From: Limnomonas spitsbergensis
Lineage: Eukaryota > Chlorophyta > Chlorophyceae > Chlamydomonadales
Length of the DNA: 64,000 bases
Assembly (NCBI GenBank): GCA_037349105.1
Contig: JAYJMM010000096.1
Coordinates: 1 to 64,000, forward strand
Direction of reading: 5' to 3'
Part shown: piece by piece, positions 30,101-41,700 of the stretch
How positions within the stretch are numbered: the first letter of the stretch is position 1
Layout: the number at the start of each line of letters is the position of its first letter
The notes under the pieces: model-generated
The model's input: the letters and a program-made list of their open reading frames with translations, nothing else
Databases searched by the model: none
What the model was told of the DNA's origin: nothing
Translations under genes and position numbers: made by a program

Positions 30101-33100
30101 CCGATGCCGATGCCGATGCCGATGCCGATGCCGATGCCGATGCCGATGCCGATGCCGATGCCGATGCCGATGCCGATGCCGATGCCGATGCCGATGCCGA
30201 TGCCGATGCCGATGCCGATGCCGATGCCGATGCCGATGCCGATGCCGATGCCGATGCCGATGCCGATGCCGATGCCGATGCCGATGCCGATGCCGATGCC
30301 GATGCCGATGCCGATGCCGATGCCGATGCCGATGCCGATGCCGATGCCGATGCCGATGCCGATGCCGATGCCGATGCCGATGCCGATGCCGATGCCGATG
30401 CCGATGCCGATGCCGATGCCGATGCCGATGCCGATGCCGATGCCGATGCCGATGCCGATGCCGATGCCGATGCCGATGCCGATGCCGATGCCGATGCCGA
30501 TGCCGATGCCGATGCCGATGCCGATGCCGATGCCGATGCCGATGCCGATGCCGATGCCGATGCCGATGCCGATGCCGATGCCGATGCCGATGCCGATGCC
30601 GATGCCGATGCCGATGCCGATGCCGATGCCGATGCCGATGCCGATGCCGATGCCGATGCCGATGCCGATGCCGATGCCGATGCCGATGCCGATGCCGATG
30701 CCGATGCCGATGCCGATGCCGATGCCGATGCCGATGCCGATGCCGATGCCGATGCCGATGCCGATGCCGATGCCGATGCCGATGCCGATGCCGATGCCGA
30801 TGCCGATGCCGATGCCGATGCCGATGCCGATGCCGATGCCGATGCCGATGCCGATGCCGATGCCGATGCCGATGCCGATGCCGATGCCGATGCCGATGCC
30901 GATGCCGATGCCGATGCCGATGCCGATGCCGATGCCGATGCCGATGCCGATGCCGATGCCGATGCCGATGCCGATGCCGATGCCGATGCCGATGCCGATG
31001 CCGATGCCGATGCCGATGCCGATGCCGATGCCGATGCCGATGCCGATGCCGATGCCGATGCCGATGCCGATGCCGATGCCGATGCCGATGCCGATGCCGA
31101 TGCCGATGCCGATGCCGATGCCGATGCCGATGCCGATGCCGATGCCGATGCCGATGCCGATGCCGATGCCGATGCCGATGCCGATGCCGATGCCGATGCC
31201 GATGCCGATGCCGATGCCGATGCCGATGCCGATGCCGATGCCGATGCCGATGCCGATGCCGATGCCGATGCCGATGCCGATGCCGATGCCGATGCCGATG
31301 CCGATGCCGATGCCGATGCCGATGCCGATGCCGATGCCGATGCCGATGCCGATGCCGATGCCGATGCCGATGCCGATGCCGATGCCGATGCCGATGCCGA
31401 TGCCGATGCCGATGCCGATGCCGATGCCGATGCCGATGCCGATGCCGATGCCGATGCCGATGCCGATGCCGATGCCGATGCCGATGCCGATGCCGATGCC
31501 GATGCCGATGCCGATGCCGATGCCGATGCCGATGCCGATGCCGATGCCGATGCCGATGCCGATGCCGATGCCGATGCCGATGCCGATGCCGATGCCGATG
31601 CCGATGCCGATGCCGATGCCGATGCCGATGCCGATGCCGATGCCGATGCCGATGCCGATGCCGATGCCGATGCCGATGCCGATGCCGATGCCGATGCCGA
31701 TGCCGATGCCGATGCCGATGCCGATGCCGATGCCGATGCCGATGCCGATGCCGATGCCGATGCCGATGCCGATGCCGATGCCGATGCCGATGCCGATGCC
31801 GATGCCGATGCGATGCCGATGCCGATGCCGATGCCGATGCCGATGCCGATGCCGATGCCGATGCCGATGCCGATGCCGATGCCGATGCCGATGCCGATGC
31901 CGATGCCGATGCCGATGCCGATGCCGATGCCGATGCCGATGCCGATGCCGATGCCGATGCCGATGCCGATGCGATGCCGATGCCGATGCCGATGCCGATG
32001 CCGATGCCGATGCCGATGCCGATGCCGATGCCGATGCCGATGCCGATGCCGATGCCGATGCCGATGCCGATGCCGATGCCGATGCCGATGCCGATGCCGA
32101 TGCCGATGCCGATGCCGATGCCGATGCCGATGCCGATGCCGATGCCGATGCCGATGCCGATGCCGATGCCGATGCCGATGCCGATGCCGATGCCGATGCC
32201 GATGCCGATGCCGATGCCGATGCCGATGCCGATGCCGATGCCGATGCCGATGCCGATGCCGATGCCGATGCCGATGCCGATGCCGATGCCGATGCCGATG
32301 CCGATGCCGATGCCGATGCCGATGCCGATGCCGATGCCGATGCCGATGCCGATGCCGATGCCGATGCCGATGCCGATGCCGATGCCGATGCCGATGCCGA
32401 TGCCGATGCCGATGCCGATGCCGATGCCGATGCCGATGCCGATGCCGATGCCGATGCCGATGCCGATGCCGATGCCGATGCCGATGCCGATGCCGATGCC
32501 GATGCCGATGCCGATGCCGATGCCGATGCCGATGCCGATGCCGATGCCGATGCCGATGCCGATGCCGATGCCGATGCCGATGCCGATGCCGATGCCGATG
32601 CCGATGCCGATGCCGATGCCGATGCCGATGCCGATGCCGATGCCGATGCCGATGCCGATGCCGATGCCGATGCCGATGCCGATGCCGATGCCGATGCCGA
32701 TGCCGATGCCGATGCCGATGCCGATGCCGATGCCGATGCCGATGCGATGCCGATGCCGATGCCGATGCCGATGCCGATGCCGATGCCGATGCCGATGCCG
32801 ATGCCGATGCCGATGCCGATGCCGATGCCGATGCCGATGCCGATGCCGATGCCGATGCCGATGCCGATGCCGATGCCGATGCCGATGCCGATGCCGATGC
32901 CGATGCCGATGCCGATGCCGATGCCGATGCCGATGCCGATGCCGATGCCGATGCCGATGCCGATGCCGATGCCGATGCCGATGCCGATGCCGATGCCGAT
33001 GCCGATGCCGATGCCGATGCCGATGCCGATGCCGATGCCGATGCCGATGCCGATGCCGATGCCGATGCCGATGCCGATGCCGATGCCGATGCCGATGCCG

Positions 33101-36100
33101 ATGCCGATGCCGATGCCGATGCCGATGCCGATGCCGATGCCGATGCCGATGCCGATGCCGATGCCGATGCCGATGCCGATGCCGATGCCGATGCCGATGC
33201 CGATGCCGATGCCGATGCCGATGCCGATGCCGATGCCGATGCCGATGCCGATGCCGATGCCGATGCCGATGCCGATGCCGATGCCGATGCCGATGCCGAT
33301 GCCGATGCCGATGCCGATGCCGATGCCGATGCCGATGCCGATGCCGATGCCGATGCCGATGCCGATGCCGATGCCGATGCCGATGCCGATGCCGATGCCG
33401 ATGCCGATGCCGATGCCGATGCCGATGCCGATGCCGATGCCGATGCCGATGCCGATGCCGATGCCGATGCCGATGCCGATGCCGATGCCGATGCCGATGC
33501 CGATGCCGATGCCGATGCCGATGCCGATGCCGATGCCGATGCCGATGCCGATGCCGATGCCGATGCCGATGCCGATGCCGATGCCGATGCCGATGCCGAT
33601 GCCGATGCGATGCCGATGCCGATGCCGATGCCGATGCCGATGCCGATGCCGATGCCGATGCCGATGCCGATGCCGATGCCGATGCCGATGCCGATGCCGA
33701 TGCCGATGCCGATGCCGATGCCGATGCCGATGCCGATGCCGATGCCGATGCCGATGCCGATGCCGATGCCGATGCCGATGCCGATGCCGATGCCGATGCC
33801 GATGCCGATGCCGATGCCGATGCCGATGCCGATGCCGATGCCGATGCCGATGCCGATGCCGATGCCGATGCCGATGCCGATGCCGATGCCGATGCCGATG
33901 CCGATGCCGATGCCGATGCCGATGCCGATGCCGATGCCGATGCCGATGCCGATGCCGATGCCGATGCCGATGCCGATGCCGATGCCGATGCCGATGCCGA
34001 TGCCGATGCCGATGCCGATGCCGATGCCGATGCCGATGCCGATGCCGATGCCGATGCCGATGCCGATGCCGATGCCGATGCCGATGCCGATGCCGATGCC
34101 GATGCCGATGCCGATGCCGATGCCGATGCCGATGCCGATGCCGATGCCGATGCCGATGCCGATGCCGATGCCGATGCCGATGCCGATGCCGATGCCGATG
34201 CCGATGCCGATGCCGATGCCGATGCCGATGCCGATGCCGATGCCGATGCCGATGCCGATGCCGATGCCGATGCCGATGCCGATGCCGATGCCGATGCCGA
34301 TGCCGATGCCGATGCCGATGCCGATGCCGATGCCGATGCCGATGCCGATGCCGATGCCGATGCCGATGCCGATGCCGATGCCGATGCCGATGCCGATGCC
34401 GATGCCGATGCCGATGCCGATGCCGATGCCGATGCCGATGCCGATGCCGATGCCGATGCCGATGCCGATGCCGATGCCGATGCCGATGCCGATGCCGATG
34501 CCGATGCCGATGCCGATGCCGATGCCGATGCCGATGCCGATGCCGATGCCGATGCCGATGCCGATGCCGATGCCGATGCCGATGCCGATGCCGATGCCGA
34601 TGCCGATGCCGATGCCGATGCCGATGCCGATGCCGATGCCGATGCCGATGCCGATGCCGATGCCGATGCCGATGCCGATGCCGATGCCGATGCCGATGCC
34701 GATGCCGATGCCGATGCCGATGCCGATGCCGATGCCGATGCCGATGCCGATGCCGATGCCGATGCCGATGCCGATGCCGATGCCGATGCCGATGCCGATG
34801 CCGATGCCGATGCCGATGCCGATGCCGATGCCGATGCCGATGCCGATGCCGATGCCGATGCCGATGCCGATGCCGATGCCGATGCCGATGCCGATGCCGA
34901 TGCCGATGCCGATGCCGATGCCGATGCCGATGCCGATGCCGATGCCGATGCCGATGCCGATGCCGATGCCGATGCCGATGCCGATGCCGATGCCGATGCC
35001 GTGCCGATGCCGATGCCGATGCCGATGCCGATGCCGATGCCGATGCCGATGCCGATGCCGATGCCGATGCCGATGCCGATGCCGATGCCGATGCCGATGC
35101 CGATGCCGATGCCGATGCCGATGCCGATGCCGATGCCGATGCCGATGCCGATGCCGATGCCGATGCCGATGCCGATGCCGATGCCGATGCCGATGCCGAT
35201 GCCGATGCCGATGCCGATGCCGATGCCGATGCCGATGCCGATGCCGATGCCGATGCCGATGCCGATGCCGATGCCGATGCCGATGCCGATGCCGATGCCG
35301 ATGCCGATGCCGATGCCGATGCCGATGCCGATGCCGATGCCGATGCCGATGCCGATGCCGATGCCGATGCCGATGCCGATGCCGATGCCGATGCCGATGC
35401 CGATGCCGATGCCGATGCCGATGCCGATGCCGATGCCGATGCCGATGCCGATGCCGATGCCGATGCCGATGCCGATGCCGATGCCGATGCCGATGCCGAT
35501 GCCGATGCCGATGCCGATGCCGATGCCGATGCCGATGCCGATGCCGATGCCGATGCCGATGCCGATGCCGATGCCGATGCCGATGCCGATGCCGATGCCG
35601 ATGCCGATGCCGATGCCGATGCCGATGCCGATGCCGATGCCGATGCCGATGCCGATGCCGATGCCGATGCCGATGCCGATGCCGATGCCGATGCCGATGC
35701 CGATGCCGATGCCGATGCCGATGCCGATGCCGATGCCGATGCCGATGCCGATGCCGATGCCGATGCCGATGCCGATGCCGATGCCGATGCCGATGCCGAT
35801 GCCGATGCCGATGCCGATGCCGATGCCGATGCCGATGCCGATGCCGATGCCGATGCCGATGCCGATGCCGATGCCGATGCCGATGCCGATGCCGATGCCG
35901 ATGCCGATGCCGATGCCGATGCCGATGCCGATGCCGATGCCGATGCCGATGCCGATGCCGATGCCGATGCCGATGCCGATGCCGATGCCGATGCCGATGC
36001 CGATGCCGATGCCGATGCCGATGCCGATGCCGATGCCGATGCCGATGCCGATGCCGATGCCGATGCCGATGCCGATGCCGATGCCGATGCCGATGCCGAT

Positions 36101-36239
36101 GCCGATGCCGATGCCGATGCCGATGCCGATGCCGATGCCGATGCCGATGCCGATGCCGATGCCGATGCCGATGCCGATGCCGATGCCGATGCCGATGCCG
36201 ATGCCGATGCCGATGCCGATGCCGATGCCGATGCCGATG
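1..36239. repeat. Giant (CCGATG)n hexanucleotide array
   Basis: The whole stretch is the unit CCGATG in tandem, about 6,000 copies, and it continues off the left edge of the window. The unit is 4/6 GC, has one CpG and no strand skew. No rotation of it contains a stop codon on either strand, so all six frames are open: plus gives Pro-Met, Arg-Cys and Asp-Ala; minus gives His-Arg, Ile-Gly and Ser-Ala. Interruptions are small. Most are the loss of one C (unit CGATG); others are an extra T (GATTGCC near 382, 2384, 3450, 3731), extra Cs (near 410, 657, 2531, 4218, 4597, 4719), an extra GA (877, 4557), and a lost A near 35001. They are dense in the first 330 bp and rare after 9780. The array ends sharply at GATGGGCCCAG. 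I see no coding role, and the very long open frames follow from the repeat itself. Confidence 0.98.
9781..31810. repeat. Uninterrupted core of the CCGATG array
   Basis: Every base across this 22,030-bp stretch fits the same hexamer phase, about 3,670 copies without a visible substitution or indel. It is bounded by single-C deletions at about 9780 and 31811. To the right, interruptions recur only near 31971, 32744, 33608 and 35001. A flawless core with a degenerate left flank is what recent expansion or homogenisation would give. Read-consensus smoothing in the assembly would look the same. Confidence 0.95.
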
Positions 36240-36480
36240 GGCCCAGTGGAAGTAAGATTTTGCAACAAGTAAAGCATTTACCATGGAAAATGTTAATGCA
36301 TGGACGCATGGTGACGGGTCAGTGGTAGCGCTTGCATGCTGCATGCTGCCATGACAGTATGTATGTGAATGGGGTGAAGGGTAATGCACCCGCTGAATGT
36401 ATGGGCTTGTCCTTTGTCAATTCTGCAGTCCTTAGGGTAAATATTTTTTGGCTGCAAAATATGACATGGTCGAAACACCA

Positions 36481-36512
36481 TATCATATCATATCATATCA
36501 TATCCATATCAT
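36481..36512. repeat. (TATCA)n pentanucleotide microsatellite
   Basis: Four perfect TATCA units are followed by a degenerate tail (TATCC, ATATCATG). Confidence 0.85.
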
Positions 36513-36880
36513 GCTACCTTGCCCTATAGTTCGCTGTGCCAGCACCGGATTGTTCCATGCAATAAGAGCTACGCTATGCTTATTTGCATTGTATTGTGCA
36601 CATGAATGCGCCTCGTTGCGAGTTCAACTGCATTGCCCAATACTCCATAGGAACTGATAGGACTGAAGTAAACGGTAGGAACACAGCAACCACCGATGAA
36701 GTGACACCAATCTTTATGGGGAATCGGCGAACAGTGTCTGTCTTGCGCAATTTTTATTTCTGACCATTTTGTCTTCAACCTGACACTTGGGCATCAATGT
36801 GGCCAAGTCTTTTGTTTCTCAGGGCCCATGTGTGGAACGGAATGTACAAGTCAACGCGGCTACACGAGAGATGGATGATG

Positions 36881-36907
36881 CAACAACAACAACAACAACA
36901 ACAACAA
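36881..36907. repeat. (CAA)9 trinucleotide microsatellite
   Basis: Nine perfect CAA units follow GATGATG and precede CTGTCAG. Confidence 0.9.
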
Positions 36908-38507
36908 CTGTCAGTGCGGTACTTGCTATCATCACGAATGAGCTACAGGCAATCAGGCCCATATGTCAAATTATCTTTACATGTTCTTCTTAGTAAATGA
37001 GATGCAGTCCAGAAGTCCACCTTAGCCACCAACACCATTTCATTGCAAGCGGCGGCAGCCTTAGGAACCTTGGTGCACAACACAGTGGACTGTAGGTTGG
37101 TCCATACCCGTTGGGAAACTGTTTCACGCCGTGTGAGGCTGATACAATTAATTGGAAATGAACACTCAGGCTCAATTCCAGGCACCAAGCCAATGACTGA
37201 TTATGGTGCAACTATGCCGTCTTCCTATGTGCAGGAATCCTGATTCCAGAGTCTTAGACAGAGGGGAGGGGGCGAGGATCGTCCAAGGGAGATTATTTAA
37301 GTGCGCGCCAGGCTACATTTGGGAGGCTGCTGGGCTGGCACCAATGGGTCGATGTTTCAAGCTTGACTGGGCATGTTGCAACAGGCCCCACGGCCGTTGT
37401 ATAGCTGAATTGTACCACTATCCACCTGGTAAACAGATCTAAATGTTGATGCACAATCTGGATTCGAACTGGATTTATGTATTCGAAAGTTTGAATGCTT
37501 GATCAACTGCTAGAAGGGTGGCCGTTCCACACGACTGGTAGGAATGAACGCAAGGCACATGTCGGACTCCAAATGTGAGTTCGTTGCATTCCGAGGACAG
37601 GTCAGACTCCACATTGTGCTTGTTGCATTCCCAAGAGCACCAACCAGGCAAATGGTACAATTACATGCAAAACAACTTACGGCACGATCAGAAACCTGAG
37701 AAGAAAGGTAGAACACAGCCTGGTCCTGGTGCTCCAGGCACCAGGCACCAAGGAAGAGAGCTCGAAGAAAAAACTTGTTCCATGCAGCCCTTAATTTCAG
37801 AGGCAAAAATGAGGAAGTGGCCATTTCAAATGATGACCTATGGCAGTTCGTTCATTATGAATACATCGTCAGCCTCGACCATCTATCTAAAGGCGACATA
37901 CCACATTGCCTTCCAGACACATTCAAATCTGTCTGTCAGATTGCCACCACGATGATGTATGCCCGCTAGTACCCGTTCTTCCGCTTCGTAAGGCCCATTC
38001 CCGCCTCTACCAAAAAATACGCCTTGGTAAGGTCTCGGGACAAGCTAACAAACGTTTGAATAACTACAGAAACCTTGAACATGCCGAAGCGCTTGCATGG
38101 AGTGTGCGACTAGTGCACCTATACCGGATGAATTAAGTTTTGCCGATGATGCTACACCTCTAGGCCCCACTCGAAATGACTCAGCTGCATCATCAACGTC
38201 CAACTGTCTGGCTGAAAACTAAAGAGAAGGAAGAAAGCAATCTTGCATAACTACCACAAGCAGTCAAGCATGCACACGCGGCGCTTCTACCCGCAGCAAT
38301 AGGTAACTACCTCTCGTATAGCCTTGATGAGTAACCTCCGCAACAAAGAACCTCATATGCCCCGAACAGCAACTGTTTGACAGGCCTTGCACGAGGCCCC
38401 CGGCCGGAAGCCGTCAGGTAGCTGAGATATAGCTGTCTTGCAGCGGATCAATGAAAAAGCCACTAGCAGGACGGAGCAGGTGTAGATACGATCCTCCAGC
38501 CGTTACA

Positions 38508-38572
38508 GTCACACCAGCGGAGTTACATCTTTGCCTGGGCGGGCTCCACATCAGCAAGCTCTCTTGACCTGC
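38508..38572 (-). repeat. Diverged copy of the 3' edge of exon 14
   Basis: About 65 bp here repeats the end of candidate exon 14 and its donor region, offset by about 85 bp. The shared core reads CACATCAGCAAGCTCTC on the plus strand. The position equivalent to the donor reads GATGTAACT instead of GATGTAAGT. Confidence 0.7.
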
Positions 38573-38613
38573 CATGGCTAACCTGGCAATAACAGCCACG
38601 CCAGCAGACTTAC

Positions 38614-38759
38614 ATCTCCTGGGCCTGCCTCCACATCAGCAAGCTCTCCTGTACCGCCACCTGCCGCCGCCCTACCGCGACGGTCTCGGCGTCCGGCGCA
38701 ATAGCAGCCCGGTAAGAGGCTGGATCAAATCGCAGCCGGGGGTCTGGGGCACTGGCGGC
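38614..38759 (-). CDS. Candidate exon 14, after the mini-exon array
   Basis: Acceptor TCAAGCAG precedes GCC GCC AGT in phase 0, matching the phase left by exon 13 and by every mini-exon. The 48 codons are GC-rich and end in the charged segment QESLLMWRQAQE. The 3' end reads CAGGAGATGTAAGTC: either a consensus donor (AT|GTAAGT) or an in-frame stop (GAG ATG TAA). The nearby duplicated copy of this edge favours a donor, because in this gene such copies sit at splice sites. If so, at least one more exon lies to the left. Confidence 0.6.
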
Positions 38760-41700
38760 CTGCTTGACAAGGCGGGTTCAGGGTTCAGGGCTTACAGCTT
38801 GAGGTAAAAGGTTTAGGAGGGAGAGGGGTGAATGGAGTGCATGGAGTGAAATGTGCTTAGGCTCCCTGTCTCAACCTGCAGGCCATTGTGATTCCCAACT
38901 CCACCTATAGGTCCCCTCATCTGATCATGTATAAACTCCCTCTCAGCCATCAAGGCATCCAGCTGAACCTGTTGGTTCAAACAACCAGATACATTGCGCC
39001 TTCCTGCCTTTATCGGCCCTCGCCTAATCATGCATCGACTCCCTTTCGGCCATCAAGGCTTCCAGCTGAACCGGTTGGGTCAAACAACCAGGCACATTGC
39101 GTCTTCCCGCCTCTACCTACCCTCACCTGATCATGCAACATACCCCTTCCGGCCATCAAGGCATCCAGCTGAACCGGTTGGTTCAAACAACCAGGCACAT
39201 TGCGTCTTCCTGCCTCTACCTACCCTCACCTGATCATGCATCAACTCTCTTTCGGCCATCAAGGCATCCAGCTGAACCGGTTGGGTCAAACAACCAGGCA
39301 CATTGCGTCTTCCCGCCTCTACCTACCCTCACCTGATCATGCAACATCCCCCTTCCGGCCATCAAGGCATCCAGCTGAACCTGTTGGTTCAAACAACCAG
39401 GCACATTGCGTCTTCCTGCCTCTACCTACCCTCACCTGATCATGCAACATCCCCCTTCCGGCCATCAAGGCATCCAGCTGAACCGGTTGGTTCAAACAAC
39501 CAGGCACATTGCGTCTTCCCGCCTCTACCTACCCTCACCTGATCATGCATCAACTCTCTTTCGGCCATCAAGGCATCCAGCTGAACCTGTTGGTTCAAAC
39601 AACCAGGCACATTGCGTCTTCCCGCCTCTACCTACCCTCACCTGATCATGCAACATCCCCCTTCCGGCCATCAAGGCATCCAGCTGAACCTGTTGGTTCA
39701 AACAACCAGGCACATTGCGTCTTCCTGCCTCTACCTACCCTCACCTGATCATGCATCAACTCTCTTTCGGCCATCAAGGCATCCAGCTGAACCTGTTGGT
39801 TCAAACAACCAGGCACATTGCGTCTTCCCGCCTCTACCTACCCTCACCTGATCATGCAACATCCCCCTTCCGGCCATCAAGGCATCCAGCTGAACCTGTT
39901 GGTTCAAACAACCAGGCACATTGCGTCTTCCCGCCTCAACCTACCCTCACCTGATCATGCAACATCCCCCCTCCGGCCATCAAGGCATCTAGCTGAACCT
40001 GTTGGTTCAAACAACCAGGCACATTGCGTCTTCCGGCCTCTACCTACCCTCACCTGATCATGCATCAACTCTCTTTCGGCCATCAAGGCATCCAGCTGAA
40101 CCTGTTGGTTCAAACAACCAGGCACATTGCGTCTTCCCGCCTCTACCTACCCTCACCTGATCATGCAACATCCCCTTTCCGGCCATCAAGGCATCCAGCT
40201 GAACCTGTTGGTTCAAACAACCAGGCACATTGCGTCTTCCTGCCTCTACCTACCCTCACCTGATCATGCATCAACTCTCTTTCGGCCATCAAGGCATCCA
40301 GCTGAACCTGTTGGTTCAAACAACCAGGCACATTGCGTCTTCCCGCCTCTACCTACCCTCACCTGATCATGCAACATCCCCTTTCCGGCCATCAAGGCAT
40401 CCAGCTGAACCTGTTGGTTCAAACAACCAGGCACATTGCGTCTTCCTGCCTCTACCTACCCTCACCTGATCATGCATCAACTCTCTTTCGGCCATCAAGG
40501 CATCCAGCTGAACCTGTTGGTTCAAACAACCAGGCACATTGCGTCTTCCCGCCTCTACCTACCCTCACCTGATCATGCAACATCCCCCTTCCGGCCATCA
40601 AGGCATCCAGCTGAACCTGTTGGTTCAAACAACCAGGCACATTGCGTCTTCCCGCCTCTACCTACCCTCACCTGATCATGCAACAGCTCCCTTTCAGCCA
40701 TCAGAGCGTCCAGCTGCGCCTGTTGGTTCTCGATCTGAATCTGCAGCGCTCGATCCCTGCAAAGCAGTGGGGTGAGGTGGTGCAGCAGGAGTGTCAGCAA
40801 GAGGAATCAGAGCATTAGGGCATCCAGCTGCTTCTCAATCACCATCTGCAGCGTCCGTTTCTTGCACTGGGGATGGGTAGTGCGGCAGGGGTGCTGATAA
40901 GGGGCTGCAGAGGATAAACACATCCTGCAGCACCGGCTGCTTCTAAATCTGTTTTTGCGGTGCTTGAGCCTCTGCAGGGATCTTTGTGAAGGCGGAGGAA
41001 GCAGTGTGGTCACGAGGCCACATACCGTACTGCTGCCGCACTTAGGACATCCTCGACCTCTCTACATACTGCCACTGTAGTACTGTACTGCCATCACACT
41101 GGCACAATGCTATCATTGTACTTTCACTGTACTGCCCCGCACCTTTGGACACCCTCTGCATACTGCCACTGTAGTACTGTACTGCCAACTTACTGGCATT
41201 ATGCTCAAAACGTACAGTCCATGTACTGCCCCTGCACCTGTGGATACCCTCTGCCTCTCTACATAATGGCACTGCAGTACCGTGCAGCGACCGTACTGGC
41301 ACAATGCGAACACTGTGCGGTTCCTGTACCACTGCCGCGCTTCGGATATCCGTGGCCTCTCAAACAAATGGCATGGTAGTACTGTACTTATGTACTACCA
41401 CTTTACGGTTCCTGTACCACTTTATGGTTCTTGTATTGCACGCACACAATTGGATACCTTCGGCCTGCTCAAGTACTGGCTTGTAGTAATTTACTGCCAC
41501 CATACTGGCAAAATGCTAACACAATTATGTTCCTGTACTGCCCCCATGCCACCCTCGGCCTCTCTAGATACTGTTTTTATGTAGTAACGTACTGCCAGCT
41601 TGCTTGCTCAACACTATACTGCCCCCGTACCTTTGGACACCCTCGGCCTCCCTGAGTGCCGCCTCGGTCCGCTCATTGGAAATCAGCTGATGGGATGCAT

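Larger units (their letters stand above)
36240..38507. other. No gene recognised; unique sequence right of the hexamer array
   Basis: This stretch is less GC-rich than the rest. It has scattered short open frames (up to about 126 codons on the plus strand near 37575-37955, about 80 on the minus strand near 36943-37188) but no domain, no convincing splice structure and no consistent codon bias. It contains two microsatellites, listed separately. It could hold 3' exons or the 3' UTR of the minus-strand LRR gene, or decayed transposon sequence; I cannot tell which. Confidence 0.6.

Noticed and set aside
4..36328. Open frames of 2,354 to 12,083 codons across the hexamer array
   Set aside because: The unit has no stop in any frame, so the length carries no coding information. 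The products are pure dipeptide repeats with frame changes at each indel.
37440..37510. tRNA-like GGATTCGAACT word on the plus strand (minus-strand tRNA)
   Set aside because: The T-arm stem does not pair and no acceptor, D or anticodon arms can be folded around it.
37575..38136. Possible transposon protein relic (126-codon frame and neighbours)
   Set aside because: No transposase, integrase or reverse transcriptase motif is visible and the frame breaks repeatedly; it was left inside the no-gene region.
38888..40775. A ladder of 79-aa plus-strand open frames repeating MRLPASTYPHLIM
   Set aside because: They are the antisense of the 103-bp array and recur only because of its period. Splice signals and coiled-coil codons lie on the minus strand.
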